From assembly GCA_013433145.1 (NCBI GenBank), contig CM024179.1:1-64000 (forward strand): a stretch of 64,000 bases of DNA, given 5' to 3'. This document shows positions 10,601 through 23,200 of the stretch, piece after piece. A program made the position numbers and the translations under genes. Under the pieces are notes generated by a model that saw nothing but the letters and a program-made list of their open reading frames with translations, ran no database searches and was not told the origin of the DNA. Source of the DNA: Ascaris suum (lineage: Eukaryota; Nematoda; Chromadorea; Rhabditida; Ascarididae). The first letter of the stretch is position 1. Every line of letters starts with the position of its first letter.

Positions 10601-13600
10601 GTTTTCTTTTATTTTAGTTTCATTTTATTTTGCTTTTATTTGATTTTAGTTTTATTTTTTATTAGTTTTACTTAAAATTAGTCTTATTTTAATTTGATTT
10701 TATTTTGTTTTAGTTTATTTGATTTTAGTTTTATTTTATTTTAGTTTTATTTTGTTTTTTTACTTTTATTTTCTTTTAGTTTATTTTTATTTTGGTTTTA
10801 TTTTATTTTAGTTTTACTTTATTTTGGTTTTGTTTTACTTTAGTTTGATTTTTTATACTTTTACTTAACATTAGTCTTGTTTTTATTTTGGTTTTTTTTT
10901 TTTATATTAGGTTAATTTTATTTTAGTTTTATTTTATTTTAGTTTTATTTTATTTTAGTTTTATTTTATTTTAGTTATATTTATTTTAGTTTTATTTTAT
11001 TTTAGTTTTATTTTATTTAGTTTTATTTTAGTTTTATTTTATTTTAGTTTTATTTTATTTTAGTTTTATTTTATTTTAGTTTTATTTTATTTTAGTTTTA
11101 TTTTATGTTAGTTTTATTTTATTTTAGTTATATTTTATTTTAGTTTTATTTTATTTTAGTTTTTGTTTGTATTAGTTTTATTTTAACTTCGTTTTATTTT
11201 ATTTTAGTTTTATTTTATTTTAGTTTTATTTTATTTTATTTTTATTTTATTTTAGTTTTATTTTATTTTAGTTTTAGTTTTATTTTATTTCGTTTTATTT
11301 TATTTTAATTTTATTTTAGTTTTATTTTATTTTTGTTTTATTTTATTTTATTTTTATTTTATTTAGTTTTATTTTAGTTTTATTTTATTTAGTTTTATTT
11401 TATTTTAATTTTATTTTAGTTTTATTTTATTTTAGTTTTATTTTATTTTAGTTTTATTTTATTTTAGTTTTATTTTATTTTAGTTTTATTTTATTTTAGT
11501 TATATTTTCTTTTAGTTTTTTTATTTTTCTTTTTTGGTTTTGTATTAGTTTTATTTTAACTTCGTTTTATTTTATTTCAGTTTTATTTATTTTATTTTAA
11601 TTTTATTTTAGTTTTATTTTATTTTAGTTTTATTTTATTTTAGTTTTATTTTATTTTGGTTTTATTTTATTTTAGTTTTATTTTATTTTAGTTTTATTTT
11701 ATTTAGTTTTCTTTTGTATTAGTTATTTTAACTTCGTTTTATTTATTTTCAGTTTTATTACATTTTAGTTTTATTTTATTTTAGTTTTATTTTCTTTTAG
11801 TTTATTTTATTTTTTTTTTTAAATTTTATTTTAGTTTTATTTATTTTAGTTTTGTTTTGTATAAGTTTTATTTTAACTTCGTTTTATTTTATTTCAGTTT
11901 TATTTCAGATTAGTTTTATTTTATTTTAGTTTGTTTTATTTCAGTTTTATTTTACTTTAGTTTCATTTTATTTTAGTTTTATTTTATTTTAGTTTTCTTT
12001 TGTTTTAGTTTCTTTTTATTTTGCTTTTATTTGATTTTAGTTTTATTTTTTATTAGTTTTACTTAAAATTAGTCTTATTTTAATTTGGTTTTATTTTGTT
12101 TTAGTTTTATTTTATTTTAGTTTTATCTTATTTTAGTTTTATTTGTTTTACTTTTTTTTCTTTTAGTTTATTTTTATTTTGGTTTTATTTTGTTTTAGTT
12201 TTACTTTATTTTGGTTTTGTTTTACTTTAGTTTGATTTTTTATACTTTTACTTAACATTAGTCTTGTTTTATTTTGGTTTTTTTTTTATATTAGGTTAAT
12301 TTTATTTTAGTTTTATTTTCTTTCAGTTTATTTTATTTTAGTTTTATTTTAGTTTAGTTTTATTTTATTTTAGTTTTATTTTATTTTAGTTTTATTTTAT
12401 TTTAGTTTTTTTTTATTTTAGTTTTATTTTATTTTAGTTCTATTTTCTTTTAGTTCATTTTATTTTAGTTTTGTTCTATTTTAGTTTTATTTTATTTTAG
12501 TTTTATCTTATTTTAGTTTTATTTTGTATTAGTTTTATTTTAACTTCGTTTTATTTTATTTCAGTTTTAATTTCAGATTTGTTTTATTTTATTTTAGTTT
12601 TATTTTATTTTAGTTTTATTTTATTTCAGTTTTATTTTACTTTAGTTTCATTTTTTTTTAGTTTTTTTTATTTAGTTTTATTTTATTTTAGTTTTATTTT
12701 ATTTTAGTTATATTTTATTTTAGTTTTATTTTATTTTAGTTTTATTTTATTTAGTTTTTATTTTTATTTTAGTTTTATTTTATTTTAGTTTTATTTTTAT
12801 TTTAGTTTTATTTTATTTTAGTTTTATTTTTATTTTCGTTTTATTTTATTTTAATTTTATTTTAGTTTTATTTTATTTTCGTTTTATTTTATTTTAGTTT
12901 TATTTTAGTTTTATTTTATTTAGTTTTATTTTATTTTAATTTTATTTTAGTTTTATTTTATTTTAGTTTTATTTTATTTTAGTTTTATTTATTTTAGTTT
13001 TATTTTATTTTAGTTTTATTTTATTTTAGTTATATTTTATTTTAGTTTTATTTTATTTTAGTTTTGGTTTGTATCAGTTTTATTTTAACTTCGTTTTATT
13101 TTATTTCAGTTTTATTTTATTTTATTTTAATTTTATTTTAGTTTTATTTTATTTTAGTTTTATTTTATTTTAGTTTTATTTTATTTAGTTTTATTTTATT
13201 TTAGTTATATTTTATTTTAGTTTTATTTTATTTTAGTTTTATTTTATTTATTTTTATTTTATTTTAGTTTTATTTTATTTTAATTTTATTTTAGTTTTAT
13301 TTTATTTTAGTTTTATTTTATTTTAGTTTTTATTTTATTTTAGTTTTATTTTATTTTAGTTTTATTTATTTTTTTTATTTAGTTTTATTTTATTTTAGTT
13401 TTATTTTATTTTAGTTTTATTTTATTTTAGTTTTATTTTATTTTAGTTTTATTTTTTTTAGTTATATTTTATTTTTTTTAGTTTTATTTTATTTTAGTTT
13501 TATTTTATTTTAGTTTTATTTTATTTTAGTTTTATTTTATTTTAGTTTTATTTTATTTTAGTTTTATTTTATTTAGTTTTATTGTATTTTAGTTTTATTT

Positions 13601-15434
13601 TATTTTATTTTATTTATTTTAGTTTTATTTTATTTTAGTTTTATTTTATTTTAGTTTTATTGTATTTTAGTTTTATTTTATTTTATTTTATTTTATTTTA
13701 GTTTTATTTTATTTTAGTTTTATTTTATTTTCGTTTTATTTTATTTTAATTTTATTTTAGTTTTATTTTTATTTTCGTTTTATTTATTTTAGTTTATTTT
13801 AGTTTTATTTATTTAGTTTTATTTTATTTTAATTTTATTTTAGTTTTATTTTATTTTAGTTTTATTTTATTTTAGTTTTATTTTATTTTAGTTTTTTTTA
13901 TTTTAGTTATATTTTATTTTAGTTTTATTTTATTTTAGTTTTGTTTGTATTAGTTTATTTTAACTTCGTTTTATTTTATTTCAGTTTTATTTTATTTTAT
14001 TTTAATTTTATTTTAGTTTTATTTTATTTTAGTTTTATTTTTTTTTAGTTTTATTTTATTTAAGTTTTATTTTATTTTAGTTTTATTTTATTTTAGTTTT
14101 ATTTTATTTTGTTTTATTTTATTTTATTTTTATTTTATTTTAGTTTTATTTTATTTTAATTTTATTTTAGTTTTATTTTATTTTAGTTTTATTTTATTTT
14201 AGTTTTATTTTATTTTAGTTTTATTTTATTTTAGTTTATTTTATTTTAATTTTATTTTAGTTTTATTTTATTTTTTTTATTTTATTTTAGTTTTATTTTT
14301 ATTTTAGTTTTATTTTATTTTAGTTTTATTTTATTTTAGTTATATTTTATTTTAGTTTTATTTTATTTTAGTTTTATTTTTTTTTGTTTTATTTTATTTT
14401 AGTTTTATTTTTTTTAGTTTTTATTTTATTTTAGTTTAATTTTATTTTATTTTATTTTATTTTAGTTTTATTTTATTTTAGTTTTATTTTATTTTCGTTT
14501 TATTTTATTTTAATTTTATTTTAGTTTTATTTTATTTTCGTTTTATTTTATTTTAGTTTTATTTTATTTTCGTTTTATTTTATTTTAATTTTATTTTAGT
14601 TTTATTTTATTTTCGTTTTATTTTTATTTTAGTTTTATTTTAGTTTTATTTTATTTAGTTTTATTTTATTTAATTTTATTTAGTTTTATTTTATTTTAGT
14701 TTTATTTTATTTTAGTTTTATTTTATTTTAGTTTTATTTTATTTTAGTTTTATTTTATTTTAGTTATATTTTATTTTAGTTTTATTTTTTTTTAGTTTTG
14801 GTTTGTATTAGTTTTATTTTAACTTCGTTTTATTTTATTTCAGTTTTATTTTATTTTATTTTAATTTTATTTTAGTTTTATTTTATTTTAGTTTTATTTT
14901 ATTTTAGTTTTATTTTATTTAGTTTTATTTTATTTTAGTTATATTTTATTTTAGTTTTATTTTATTTTAGTTTTATTTTATTTTATTTTTATTTTATTTA
15001 AGTTTTATTTTATTTTAATTTTATTTTAGTTTTATTTTATTTTAGTTTTATTTTATTTTAGTTTTATTTTATTTTAGTTTTATTTTATTTTAGTTTTATT
15101 TTATTTTAATTTATTTTAGTTTTATTTTATTTTAGTTTTATTTTATTTTAGTTATATTTTATTTTAGTTTTATTTTATTTTCGTTTTATTTTATTTTAGT
15201 TTTATTTTATTTTAGTTTTATTTTATTTAGTTTTATTTTTATTTTATTTTTATTTTATTTTAGTTTTATTTTATTTTAGTTTTATTTTATTTTAGTTTTA
15301 TTTTGTTTTAGTTATATTTTATTGTCGTTTTTTTTATTTTAGTTTTAGTTTGTATTAGTTTATTTTAACTTCGTTTTATTTTATTTCAGTTTTATTATAT
15401 TTTAGTTTTATTTTATTTTAGTTTTATTTTCTTT
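7623..15434 (+). repeat. T-rich minisatellite array 2 (7.8 kb)
   Basis: The longest (TTTTA)3G array. Its first 2 kb resembles array 3 (TTTTGTACTAG...ACTTTGG variants near 8268). From about 9640 on, a private marker, GTATTAGTTTTATTTTAACTTCG followed by a TTTCAG variant, recurs at least a dozen times (near 9780, 10433, 11170, 11542, 11862, 12535, 13073, 14806, 15352). The right end stops sharply at GTTTTATTTTCTTTC|ATTGCTCAGGG. No coding content. Confidence 0.95.
10630..13410 (+). repeat. Higher-order repeat of about 1.39 kb inside array 2
   Basis: The run of variants GATTTTAGTTTTATTTTTTAT, then TTACTTAAAATTAGTC, then TTACTTAACATTAGTC, then ATATTAGGTTAATT occurs from about 10630 and again from about 12020. 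The offset is about 1390 bases. A diverged form of the last part is at about 8937. Order and spacing are kept, so a block of about 85 basic units was duplicated as a whole. Confidence 0.65.
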
Positions 15435-15566
15435 CATTGCTCAGGGTCGTGGCGAATCACGCTAGCCACATATAGAAAAATCTTTAAGCTAGAGATTTCC
15501 AATATATGATGTCCTCCTATTCCGCTTGGTATATTTATGTTGCACTTCTTTGCAACTTAGTTGAAT

Positions 15567-15986
15567 AACGGTGGCACCCCGGTTGCGAACCCCGAACGCA
15601 GCTGAGCTCGTGCACAGCACAGCGTACGCACGACTACCATACTCTGGATTCTGCAGGCCAATACTGAGCGCATCACAGGAATTCGAAAACCTGTAACCAG
15701 AATGTCAAATAATATCCCCGTTCAAATTCCCAGCTCAGTTGAGGCGGGGAAGTGGGTACCGATCATTGCAGAGAGAGCGATCGGTCACCCAGCAAGTGCA
15801 CTTTCCCCGCCTCAATTCAGCTGAAGTTTCCGCAGACATTTTCATTATTCGATTCTGTTACAGGTTTTCGAGTTCCTCTTATGGGAGTTAGTATTCGCCT
15901 GCAGCGTACGGTACGGTAGTCGTGTGTACGCAGTGTTGTGCACGAGCTCAGCTGCGTTCGAGGTTCGCAACCGGGATGCCATCGTT
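15567..15986. mobile_element. 420-bp near-perfect palindrome (foldback element candidate)
   Basis: The left arm starts AACGGTGGCACCCCGGTTGC and the right arm ends GCAACCGGGATGCCATCGTT. The arms pair inward through GCAGCTGAGCTCGTGCAC, ACGACTACC, GAAAACCTGTAAC and TTGAGGCGGGGAA, down to a centre near 15775 (GGGTACCGATC / GATCGGTCACCC). Scattered mismatches and small bulges break the pairing, including the extra GTACGG repeat in the right arm. It sits about 130 bases beyond the right end of array 2. No transposase is visible. It could be a non-autonomous foldback/MITE element, or a break-induced inverted duplication. I could not identify a target-site duplication. Confidence 0.85.
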
Positions 15987-17385
15987 CTGTGCAAGAGTGC
16001 CCAAAATGTCACGTTCCGATTTCGTATGCGAAGAGTCCCTTGGTAGTGAAGAAATTTGCCCTGTCGTGTTCGCGTGCGTCTTTGTTGTGAAAGTCTACAT
16101 AGTGAGCGGTGGTCGTGTGCCCCGTGTTTCTGCGTTCGCTATAAAAACGTAGTCCTGTGTATTTCGTAACTGACTGAGTTTTCTTGCTCGCATATCATTC
16201 TGTCGACATTTTCATATTATGTATGCTGCATTTTTAAGAGCTTGTTAACAAATCTCTTTTGCAAAGGCTTGGAGGTGGGGAAATAGGTTATCTTCAAGTA
16301 ATATGTTCAGTTTCTGCTTTTCTTTCGACTCCGGTTTTGAAGTGCCTCACGTGCTTCATCCATGATCATTAGACCTCCCCTTGTTAAGATTTTGAAACTC
16401 CGCACGTACGTGACGAAGCAAGTTTGGTACGCGTACTCGTTGCTGTGCTATGCTGTCGCGTTCGATTTCGAAATTCTTCTGCACCGCAGTTTTCAGTATT
16501 TCTGTGATTAAATGCAATTCTATGCTTCTTTGGTCGTGCCGATTTACGTTTTCATGTCGCAAATGTCGTTTTACTTCCATTGTCTATACTGAGTCATGAT
16601 TTGCTTTAACAAATTGACTTTGAATGAGCGCATTATGACAGCATCGTTTCTGCGCATGTGTGCTGTGTGTCTATCTGCGTGCGCAGTATTATCAGCTCAG
16701 GATTCACTAAAGCTACAGTTACGAAGTATGCTCGATAAAATTCACAGCGTTATTGTAAATCATTTTATTTCACAACCTCTGGAAAAACTTACACGCACTT
16801 AACTGTAGAAAACATCGCATACGTTTCACAGCGTTCGCCTCTTCGTTTATGTCGTTCGGGTTACAGATTCAGAAAAACTATCTAGTACGGAATATCCAGG
16901 CGGGCGACAAGATTAGGTTAGTTATTTTTATCGTAGTATTGCTTATTTCAACTTGTTAATAATCCATGAAATTAGCTGTTCTTGTGAGCGAGATGCAAAG
17001 GCGTACATCACATGTACATCCCCACCTATTTTCTCATCCAGAACTGATTAGGGGTTACAGATATTAGTTTACGTTTTCTGTGTAAAAAAACTTGGCCTAT
17101 TAGAGGTGTTGGAGGTGACTTGAAAGCCTTGTGGCTATAAATTCAAAGATCTGTTCTCTATTTTGCTTAATTTTTCGCTCATCTTTGGTTTCTTACTTTT
17201 CTGCCGCTGTGAGGAAATAGTCTGATCCACTTTTCATGTATATTGATGCTTTGCCTGGAAAGGTGCTCCATATCATGCTTCAGTAGCGTTGCTGCGCAGT
17301 CGAAAAATGCCACTTCAAAAGTGGTGAGTCCAAACAGTTTTCATGTTGCTGATTTTGGCTCTGCGTGCATATTGTTCACTTTCAG
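15987..17385. other. No gene recognised
   Basis: Ordinary mixed sequence. Open frames on both strands (15922-16152 plus, which runs out of the palindrome; 16356-16580 minus) have no recognisable motif or convincing splice context. Confidence 0.5.
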
Positions 17386-17626
17386 ATGGACGACTCTGAG
17401 GCCCTACATGGAATATACTTTTCACATAGGCGTGAGAGAGTTGCCACCATCCGAGAAGGAATACTGGCCGCGGGAGATCGTCGTGAGGACAGACGCAGCA
17501 GGACCGCCGTGTGTCAACGTGGCCAATTCATCGAATTGCAAGAGGCAGGCACAGCGCTTATAAGGCTGAGATGCGCCAGCGAAGAATATGGTCGAATAAG
17601 CCACTATTGGCTCATTGTGATGCCAG
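17386..17626 (+). pseudogene. LAR-type receptor tyrosine phosphatase ectodomain exon, frameshifted
   Basis: After a CACTTTCAG acceptor, the frame from 17387 reads TTLRPYMEYTFHIGVRELPP then VVRTDAAGPP. This is the second half of a fibronectin type III domain with the usual L-x-P-x-x-x-Y-x-F core. It runs into a stop at 17561. In another frame the exon goes on as ALIRLRCASEEYGRISHYWL, then IVMP, and reaches a CCAG|GTAACT donor. The EEYG-ISHYW stretch matches, from memory, the membrane-proximal region of LAR/PTPRD-type receptors (nematode ptp-3). One base must be lost or gained around 17505-17525. No catalytic phosphatase exons are in the window, so this is an isolated piece. The family call is inference from motifs. 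Confidence 0.6.
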
Positions 17627-17869
17627 GTAACTTTACTCAGGTTCGTTGTTACTTGTGCTTAAAGTTCCAGGCTTCGGAAACAACAGCATAGGTATTTGTG
17701 TTTTCGAGCGCCCACAAGAGTGTATGACCTCAGCTGTCATCATGCAACTGTAATAGGCCTTCTGTTCTCCATCTAGTGCTGCCCTATGTTTTAACTGAAT
17801 AATGAATGAATAGAATTTCTCATCTTCGTTCTTTGCTTCACCCAGTTTACCTTGTTGTTATAATTTCAG

Positions 17870-17911
17870 TGGCAGAAGTGGATGCGGTCGAAGAAACTGA
17901 TTGCTTTTAGG
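17870..17911 (+). pseudogene. Possible following LAR exon, stopped
   Basis: A TAATTTCAG acceptor is followed by a frame that joins the previous exon in phase (G + TG) and reads VAEVDAVEETDCF before a TAG. The phase agreement and acidic content fit a continuation of the LAR ectodomain. The stop, and the lack of a donor before it, argue that it is broken or a chance match. Confidence 0.3.
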
Positions 17912-18711
17912 AGTGTGATAGGTTAGCTGTTATGTTGGAAATTGATGTGCAGAAATTGGATAAATTCCTCTCATACCCACCCTTCCGCAATGGAATTGTC
18001 ATTAACTGAAGTTTTTTGGAAGCACTTGAACGGAGAAGTCTGTCATGCTGTGCTTGGCCCACTTTGCCAGCAAAAAAGGCGCTTTTCAACGGAAGTAGAG
18101 CAAATCGCAGTGAAAGTAGGTGTGGAGGTAAATAAATTGCAGAATTCACAAGTGCATCACTTCTGTCTCATTGAAAATCTTCTAGTAGGAAATGCCCTGA
18201 ATGAAAAAAAAAAATCAGTCGAAATTCGTAGAGAAAAAAACATTGCACTCAAGTCATACCTTGAGAATGTGGGTCTTTAAAAAAGCTGTCACCTACATAA
18301 CTTTGCAATAGAGGCATTGATTGCTGATGCGGTCCATTTGATTGGCAGGCGATGTATGATTAGTATTGTAAAGCCGGCAGCAACTGATAGTGGTCATATG
18401 CCACGATCGTTGTACTTTGAGTGATGTCTGCAAGCGTTTGCATATCATTTTTTCGAAAAATACATTCCGCGGCTATAGCTGTTTATTTTTCGACACTTCG
18501 CAGCTCTCATTCTGAAATAAGACTCATGATAGGAACTCGATTCAGTTTTTTGGATTGGTATATCTCTGTTGTTAACAAACCGCTTGTACCGCATTTTTAT
18601 ATGACATGTACATTCAAATTTTCGGCCTTTCTAGATGAAATACTGCAACTGAGTATGCCATACCTACAAGGATATTTTTATTTATTTCAGGACTTGAAGT
18701 CAGCATTTCAG

Positions 18712-18850
18712 GATGATGTACTGAATTTGGACTCCACCTCACTCCAGAAGAGCATGGCGCAAATGAAACCGCGCCACGAGTTATCTCATGGCTCAATACT
18801 CGGATTCGAAGTCGAGTACGCAAGGCGAACAAACAGCATGCTCACAAGAG
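18712..18850 (+). pseudogene. Fibronectin type III-like exon remnant
   Basis: Between GCATTTCAG and AAGAG|GTCACC the open frame contains LNLDSTSL and then LSHGSILGFEVEYARRTNS. The G-x-I-x-G-F-E-V-x-Y string is the C strand of fibronectin type III domains, and the STSL segment fits strand B. The tryptophan normally between them is absent (QMKPRHE instead of W-x-P-P). The exon lies downstream of the membrane-proximal LAR piece, where an upstream FN3 would not be expected. It is therefore either a rearranged LAR fragment or part of another FN3 protein. Confidence 0.4.
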
Positions 18851-19423
18851 GTCACCTTTTTCTGCGAAGTTCTACTTCTTATTTCCCCAATTTGATGGTG
18901 GTCGGTGACATTTATGTTGAGATTTCCTACTGTCTTGTATGCAGATGGTCCGTTTAGGAAACTAAGGAATGTTTAAGAATTTGAGGAAGGAAATAGAGTG
19001 GAAGGAGGATGTAGACGGGCAAGAGGAGGGCGATTTTGGAGCGACGGAAGAGTGGAGAGAGAGATAAGGTGGAGTATTTTCGAGCTGCACTCGTAGTATA
19101 GTGACTGAATAATGGCATAAAGTAACGGAAAGTTCAGAAAGTTGTTATTAAACTGGCTGCCAGTATATTTCATACTTAACGCAATTAAAACCACTGTAAC
19201 TTTCTCATATGAGGGTGAATGATCGTAAAGGCTTGAGACCTGATATATTGAAAGATGTACAGTTCTGCGTATTTCAAGCTTCTGCGCTTGTGGTGTTTGA
19301 AATTGTGGGGTGTTCAGAGTTGAATGCTAACCATGGTAGTAATGTAATAGTGCCATGTCTGCTTCCCTCTCCCCGCACAATCGCAGGCTGCTTTGTTGCA
19401 ACATTTCCTCTTGTTGTTTTTAG

Positions 19424-19468
19424 GCGACGGCATGTTGCCTGACTTCGTTTCGGGTGCTGCTGAATGCA
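19424..19468 (+). CDS. Possible small exon of the RanBPM-like gene, unit 1
   Basis: A 45-base candidate between TTGTTGTTTTTAG and A|GTAAGAG, reading GDGMLPDFVSGAAEC. Its phase (2 bases in, 1 base out) could follow the CTLH exon of the unit 2 gene if a GT eight bases after the expected end is used as donor. Human RANBP9 has a short poorly conserved stretch after CTLH, so a variable exon is plausible here. Copy at 50883-50927. Unproven. Confidence 0.3.
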
Positions 19469-22400
19469 GTAAGAGTAGAAATGGATTGTTTAGAGGGATC
19501 GAGCACCTTAAAAAAGATGACCTGATTGCTGTTAAACAGGCGAGGTGTGCTAACATTAAGCCAAGCATGTATACTACAGGAAAGGGTCGTAAGAAGCATT
19601 TTCCGCTCTCATTTTTTCCGACTCAATATTGCAAAGTTGCCTCATCGTTTTTATTCCAGCTTGAAGCATCTAATCATTCGCTGCATTTTTACTGCATCTC
19701 GAACAAGCAGCAGAACTGTTTCGAGGATCTTAGTATCAGAAGCAAACTTAGGAACTCTTTGACCTGATATTCCGCTATGCGTACTGTATCCTACAGCACT
19801 TCAAAAGGCTAAAGAGCCTTTGTTCTTAAGCTTGCGCTAATGACACAGTTTTTTGCAAGGGCAAATTCCTTGAGCTGATCGAATTGACTGCGAAGCACTG
19901 AACGTGTAATAAAATGACAACTGATTAATTGACGAATTGTTGAGTGAGCACACTTGCCGATGATTTTTTATGCTCTCTTTTACCTACTTTGCAACCAGCT
20001 GCATTAAGCGAGACTTATTTTCTCAAAAAGGTTCTTACCCTTGGAGAATTAGCTTAGAATTCGTTTCCTAAAGGAAACGGTGATGCATTGAAACTCATCC
20101 GCTGGAAACATTAAACCTCAGCTTGCGTCGACCGCATTTGCAAGTAACCCGAGCCGCCGCTCACTGCCTAAGGATGCACATCTCCCAAAATCATGCTCAG
20201 GTTATCAGTTCATTGTTGTTTTTTTATGATGTATCGTTATACGTTTATGAAACGCCTTCACGTGCTCTTGATTAGTTGAAGGAAATTCATAATAATAACA
20301 GCGGGGACCCCTCTGTCTGAGAGTGGTTCGAAGTACCAGCTGCACACCATCTCCAGCTGTTTTACAGAAATACTGCTATCACTTGTGCCTCCATGTACCT
20401 TTTTTATAAGTATAGCTCTCATTAGATAGACATAGAAGTCGATACGATCTAGTTATTTGTGTTTATATACAGATTGATGGTGATTATCATTGAGTAGTTT
20501 AGGTTTTGATTCTTTTCCTCAAGTTTTTACTCGAGCTGGCCGGTCCTTCACAATTGCTTCTAATGGGATTACTGTCTTTGCGGGCGTCGTGAATCCATTT
20601 AAACGGCGGAGTGGTCAAGGTAGGGTTTTTTGCTTTCAAACTCGCTTTAAAAAGTGATTTGTTTCCTCATCGTGAATTACACTGACTTTTCCAAGCCGGT
20701 TTACGATATCTGCTATAAAAATGTAATCCATTTTCCTTTGAAGCAGAAGATTTTTGAGTATTTTCTTATGGAAAAATTCCGGAAAATCAACTGCAAAAGA
20801 GAAGTTATTACGATGAATTTAATGAACTTATTCGTACCCGAAAAAAATTTTACCATCTTCGAAAGCTTTTCTTCTGAGACTGGAAGTTCGAATTTTTCTT
20901 TGCGGCAATAGAGACTATGTCAATTACTTTTCAGTTATTTCATTAGGGCTGAACTACGACTTCAAGACGGCATCTCACGTAGACTAATTACTATTAAGCA
21001 CGTTAGTAAGGCAAAGTTGGTTAATTCTTCGTTGGCTCCAGTTTTGAATTTGCCCCTAAAAGATGCTTCTATGAAGAATCTCACCGGGTGGCTGCTTGTT
21101 TGAAGTTTTTTTCAACTTATATGTTTTACACGAGTTGTTGAGAACCTTTTTTAATCGACCAGTGAAGTCCACCAAAATTTCCACGTAGCCATTTGATCGG
21201 GTTTCGGATTTCGCTAGACATGCGATCTTCGGGATCGAATAGTTTAGAAAGCAACTTTCCTTAATTGACGTGAAAGAGCAGATTTTTTTGAAGCTGTTTA
21301 TGTGGGAATTCAAAACGACTGGAAAGCATGTCAGAGATTCTGACACGCAGTGTTCTTATGGGTCCTATGCATGGCATTTTTTTTTCAAGTTTCGATATTA
21401 AGTTAGGCACTGAAAGTATTGAAACATTGAAACATATGAAACAATCTAAGCGCCTTTTGTCTTATCCGTCGCTTGTAGAAATTGTAGAGGGAAGGCTCCT
21501 TTTTGTGCACTTCTGCATTCGATTGTGTAAAATGCGTCAAGGCACCTTAAGAAAAGCGCGGAAAATTTCAGCTCACTGGAGTGACTCACTTTTCTCGGAG
21601 TAAGTCGACCATCCTGACTGTTGCTAGTTGGACATGCTATAATGTTGATGCACAAATATAGAAACGACGTCCTTGTGATGCGCATTGCAAACGTGGATTT
21701 GCGCAAACTTAAACTTAAAGAGCATGTCATAGTGATGTGCATTCCCGAGTCGTTATCAACCTGCAAAGGTGGCCTTTGAAGGTGAGGTCGAAACGTTGAT
21801 GAGGTGACAGTTCAAGCGAGCTTCTATTGCTGCGAAAAATAATGCAAGTTTGCTAAGTTCTAGGGTTTGCGGATGAAGAAAAATTGTTCTGAACACCAGT
21901 GGTTTCATTGCCTTGACAGCGAAGGGGTGATGGCAGTAAGTGAGAAGAAAAAACGTTTTTTTAGTCGTTTCTCTCACTCCTTCGTTTTCTCTCTTCTTTT
22001 TAAAAAGACTTTCATTCTTATTCTGGCCTGAGGTGTGAATCGGACTGCGACTTGCGACTTCCACCTCTTCAACTGGAGGACGATCGAAGGGAAAGGAGGG
22101 ACGGGGAAAGGGGGTAGGCCCATTTGAGGCTCTGATTTAGATGACATTTCAGAGCGGAGCATACAGCAGTCTCGTCGAGCATCAATCCGTCTTTCTCAAA
22201 CCAGTACTGCTCACGGTCATTTCACTCCTTCGTCACATGCCTGTCAAAATGCTTCAAACTGAAACAGGTCACTTTTTGAATCCTATTGTGCTGCACTTTA
22301 CTAACACCAGAAAAGTATGTTTATTTATTTGCTTACATGAACAAGCAATTTACGTCTCATGTTGACCTTGTTTCTGGTATACATAACCCTCAGTATTTTC

Positions 22401-22977
22401 GTGTCTTGATTTAACCTGGATATTGCACGCAAGCTGTATCTCAACTTTTCCTGTTATTCCTTACAGCGACTACAAGGGGATCTGGTTGCATCTCCTTTTT
22501 GATTACATAGGGTGGATGGAAGAAGTAGCACTGAGGAGTATGTTGGGAGGGGGCTGCTAAGACGGTTGGGTACTGTGAAGTGCGTCTGACAAGCATCTAT
22601 TGTAGATTCCATTCGTGCTTGTTTAATTCCATTCGTGTTTTCTTTCTTTTGTTTTTTGCTTTCTAGGAGTGCATGAATCGGAAAGTCTATGTAATCATCG
22701 GTCATGAGGACGTTTTCACGTTTAGATGTGCTCGAGTTTTGTTGCAAATAAGGAGGCTGATCCATCCACTTGAAGCGATGCTAAGTGAATTCTGAAAGAA
22801 CATTTGAGCATTCTTTTTGCTTACTTGGCACTTATTGTTTGGATGGATGGTACGACAGGGATCTAGGCACTTTATCTGGAACTCTTATGTTGGCCAGTAG
22901 TGAGCTGTTATTTGTCTTTCACTTTAGCCTTTGAGAGTACAGTATGGTTTCGTTTGTTTCAGTTTTGCGGTTTTCAG
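19469..22977. other. Intron-like sequence of the RanBPM-like gene, unit 1
   Basis: No exon of this gene recognised for 3.5 kb. Open frames up to 106 aa (for example 21446-21766 minus, 21328-21603 plus) show no motif, and their ends differ between the two duplication copies. A purine-rich run (GGAAAGGAGGGACGGGGAAA) at about 22090 is partly deleted in unit 2. Confidence 0.45.
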
Positions 22978-23048
22978 TGATGAGCCTATGGACGACGATT
23001 GCTCACTGCCGCATGATGCGAGCTTTTCTTCTAATGGAGTTGCACATG
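22978..23048 (+). CDS. RanBPM-like exon a (acidic linker), unit 1
   Basis: A 71-base exon between GGTTTTCAG and CATG|GTATAG, reading DEPMDDDCSLPHDASFSSNG then VAH. RANBP9/10 proteins have an acidic and Ser/Asn-rich linker with a similar D-x-D-M-x-x-D...SNG pattern between CTLH and CRA, so position and composition fit. It ends in phase 1 and joins exon b in frame. The unit 2 copy (54422-54492) differs by one base that changes M to V. Confidence 0.6.
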
Positions 23049-23166
23049 GTATAGTCCATCAGTGCCTTTTGATTCGCCCAAGCCATTTCTTTCGATATTG
23101 TGTTAAGCGTTGTAACGTTAGTAAAAGGTTTGGGTCTTACTGTTTAAGTGGACGCAAATAGCCCTT

Positions 23167-23200
23167 CCCCCCCTCCCCCCCCCCCCCCCCCCCCCCCCCC
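23167..23200. repeat. Poly-C tract, expanded in unit 1
   Basis: About 34 bases, nearly all C with one T, just after exon a. The unit 2 version (54611-54633) is shorter and has two T interruptions. The minus strand is a run of G able to form G-quadruplex; the plus strand could form an i-motif. Confidence 0.9.

Noticed and set aside
1..15434. CRISPR array or telomere interpretation of the regular repeats
   Set aside because: There are no unique spacers, the unit is T-rich and variable, and it is neither TTAGGC nor TTAGGG; the arrays are interstitial.
17907..18280. Overlapping plus and minus open frames between the LAR and FN3 remnants
   Set aside because: No domain motif; splice sites are poor; the hydrophobic-basic composition is unremarkable.
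19209..22765. Many 60-124 aa open frames in block A, repeated in both copies
   Set aside because: Their presence twice only reflects the duplication; several gain or lose ends between copies and none has a family motif.
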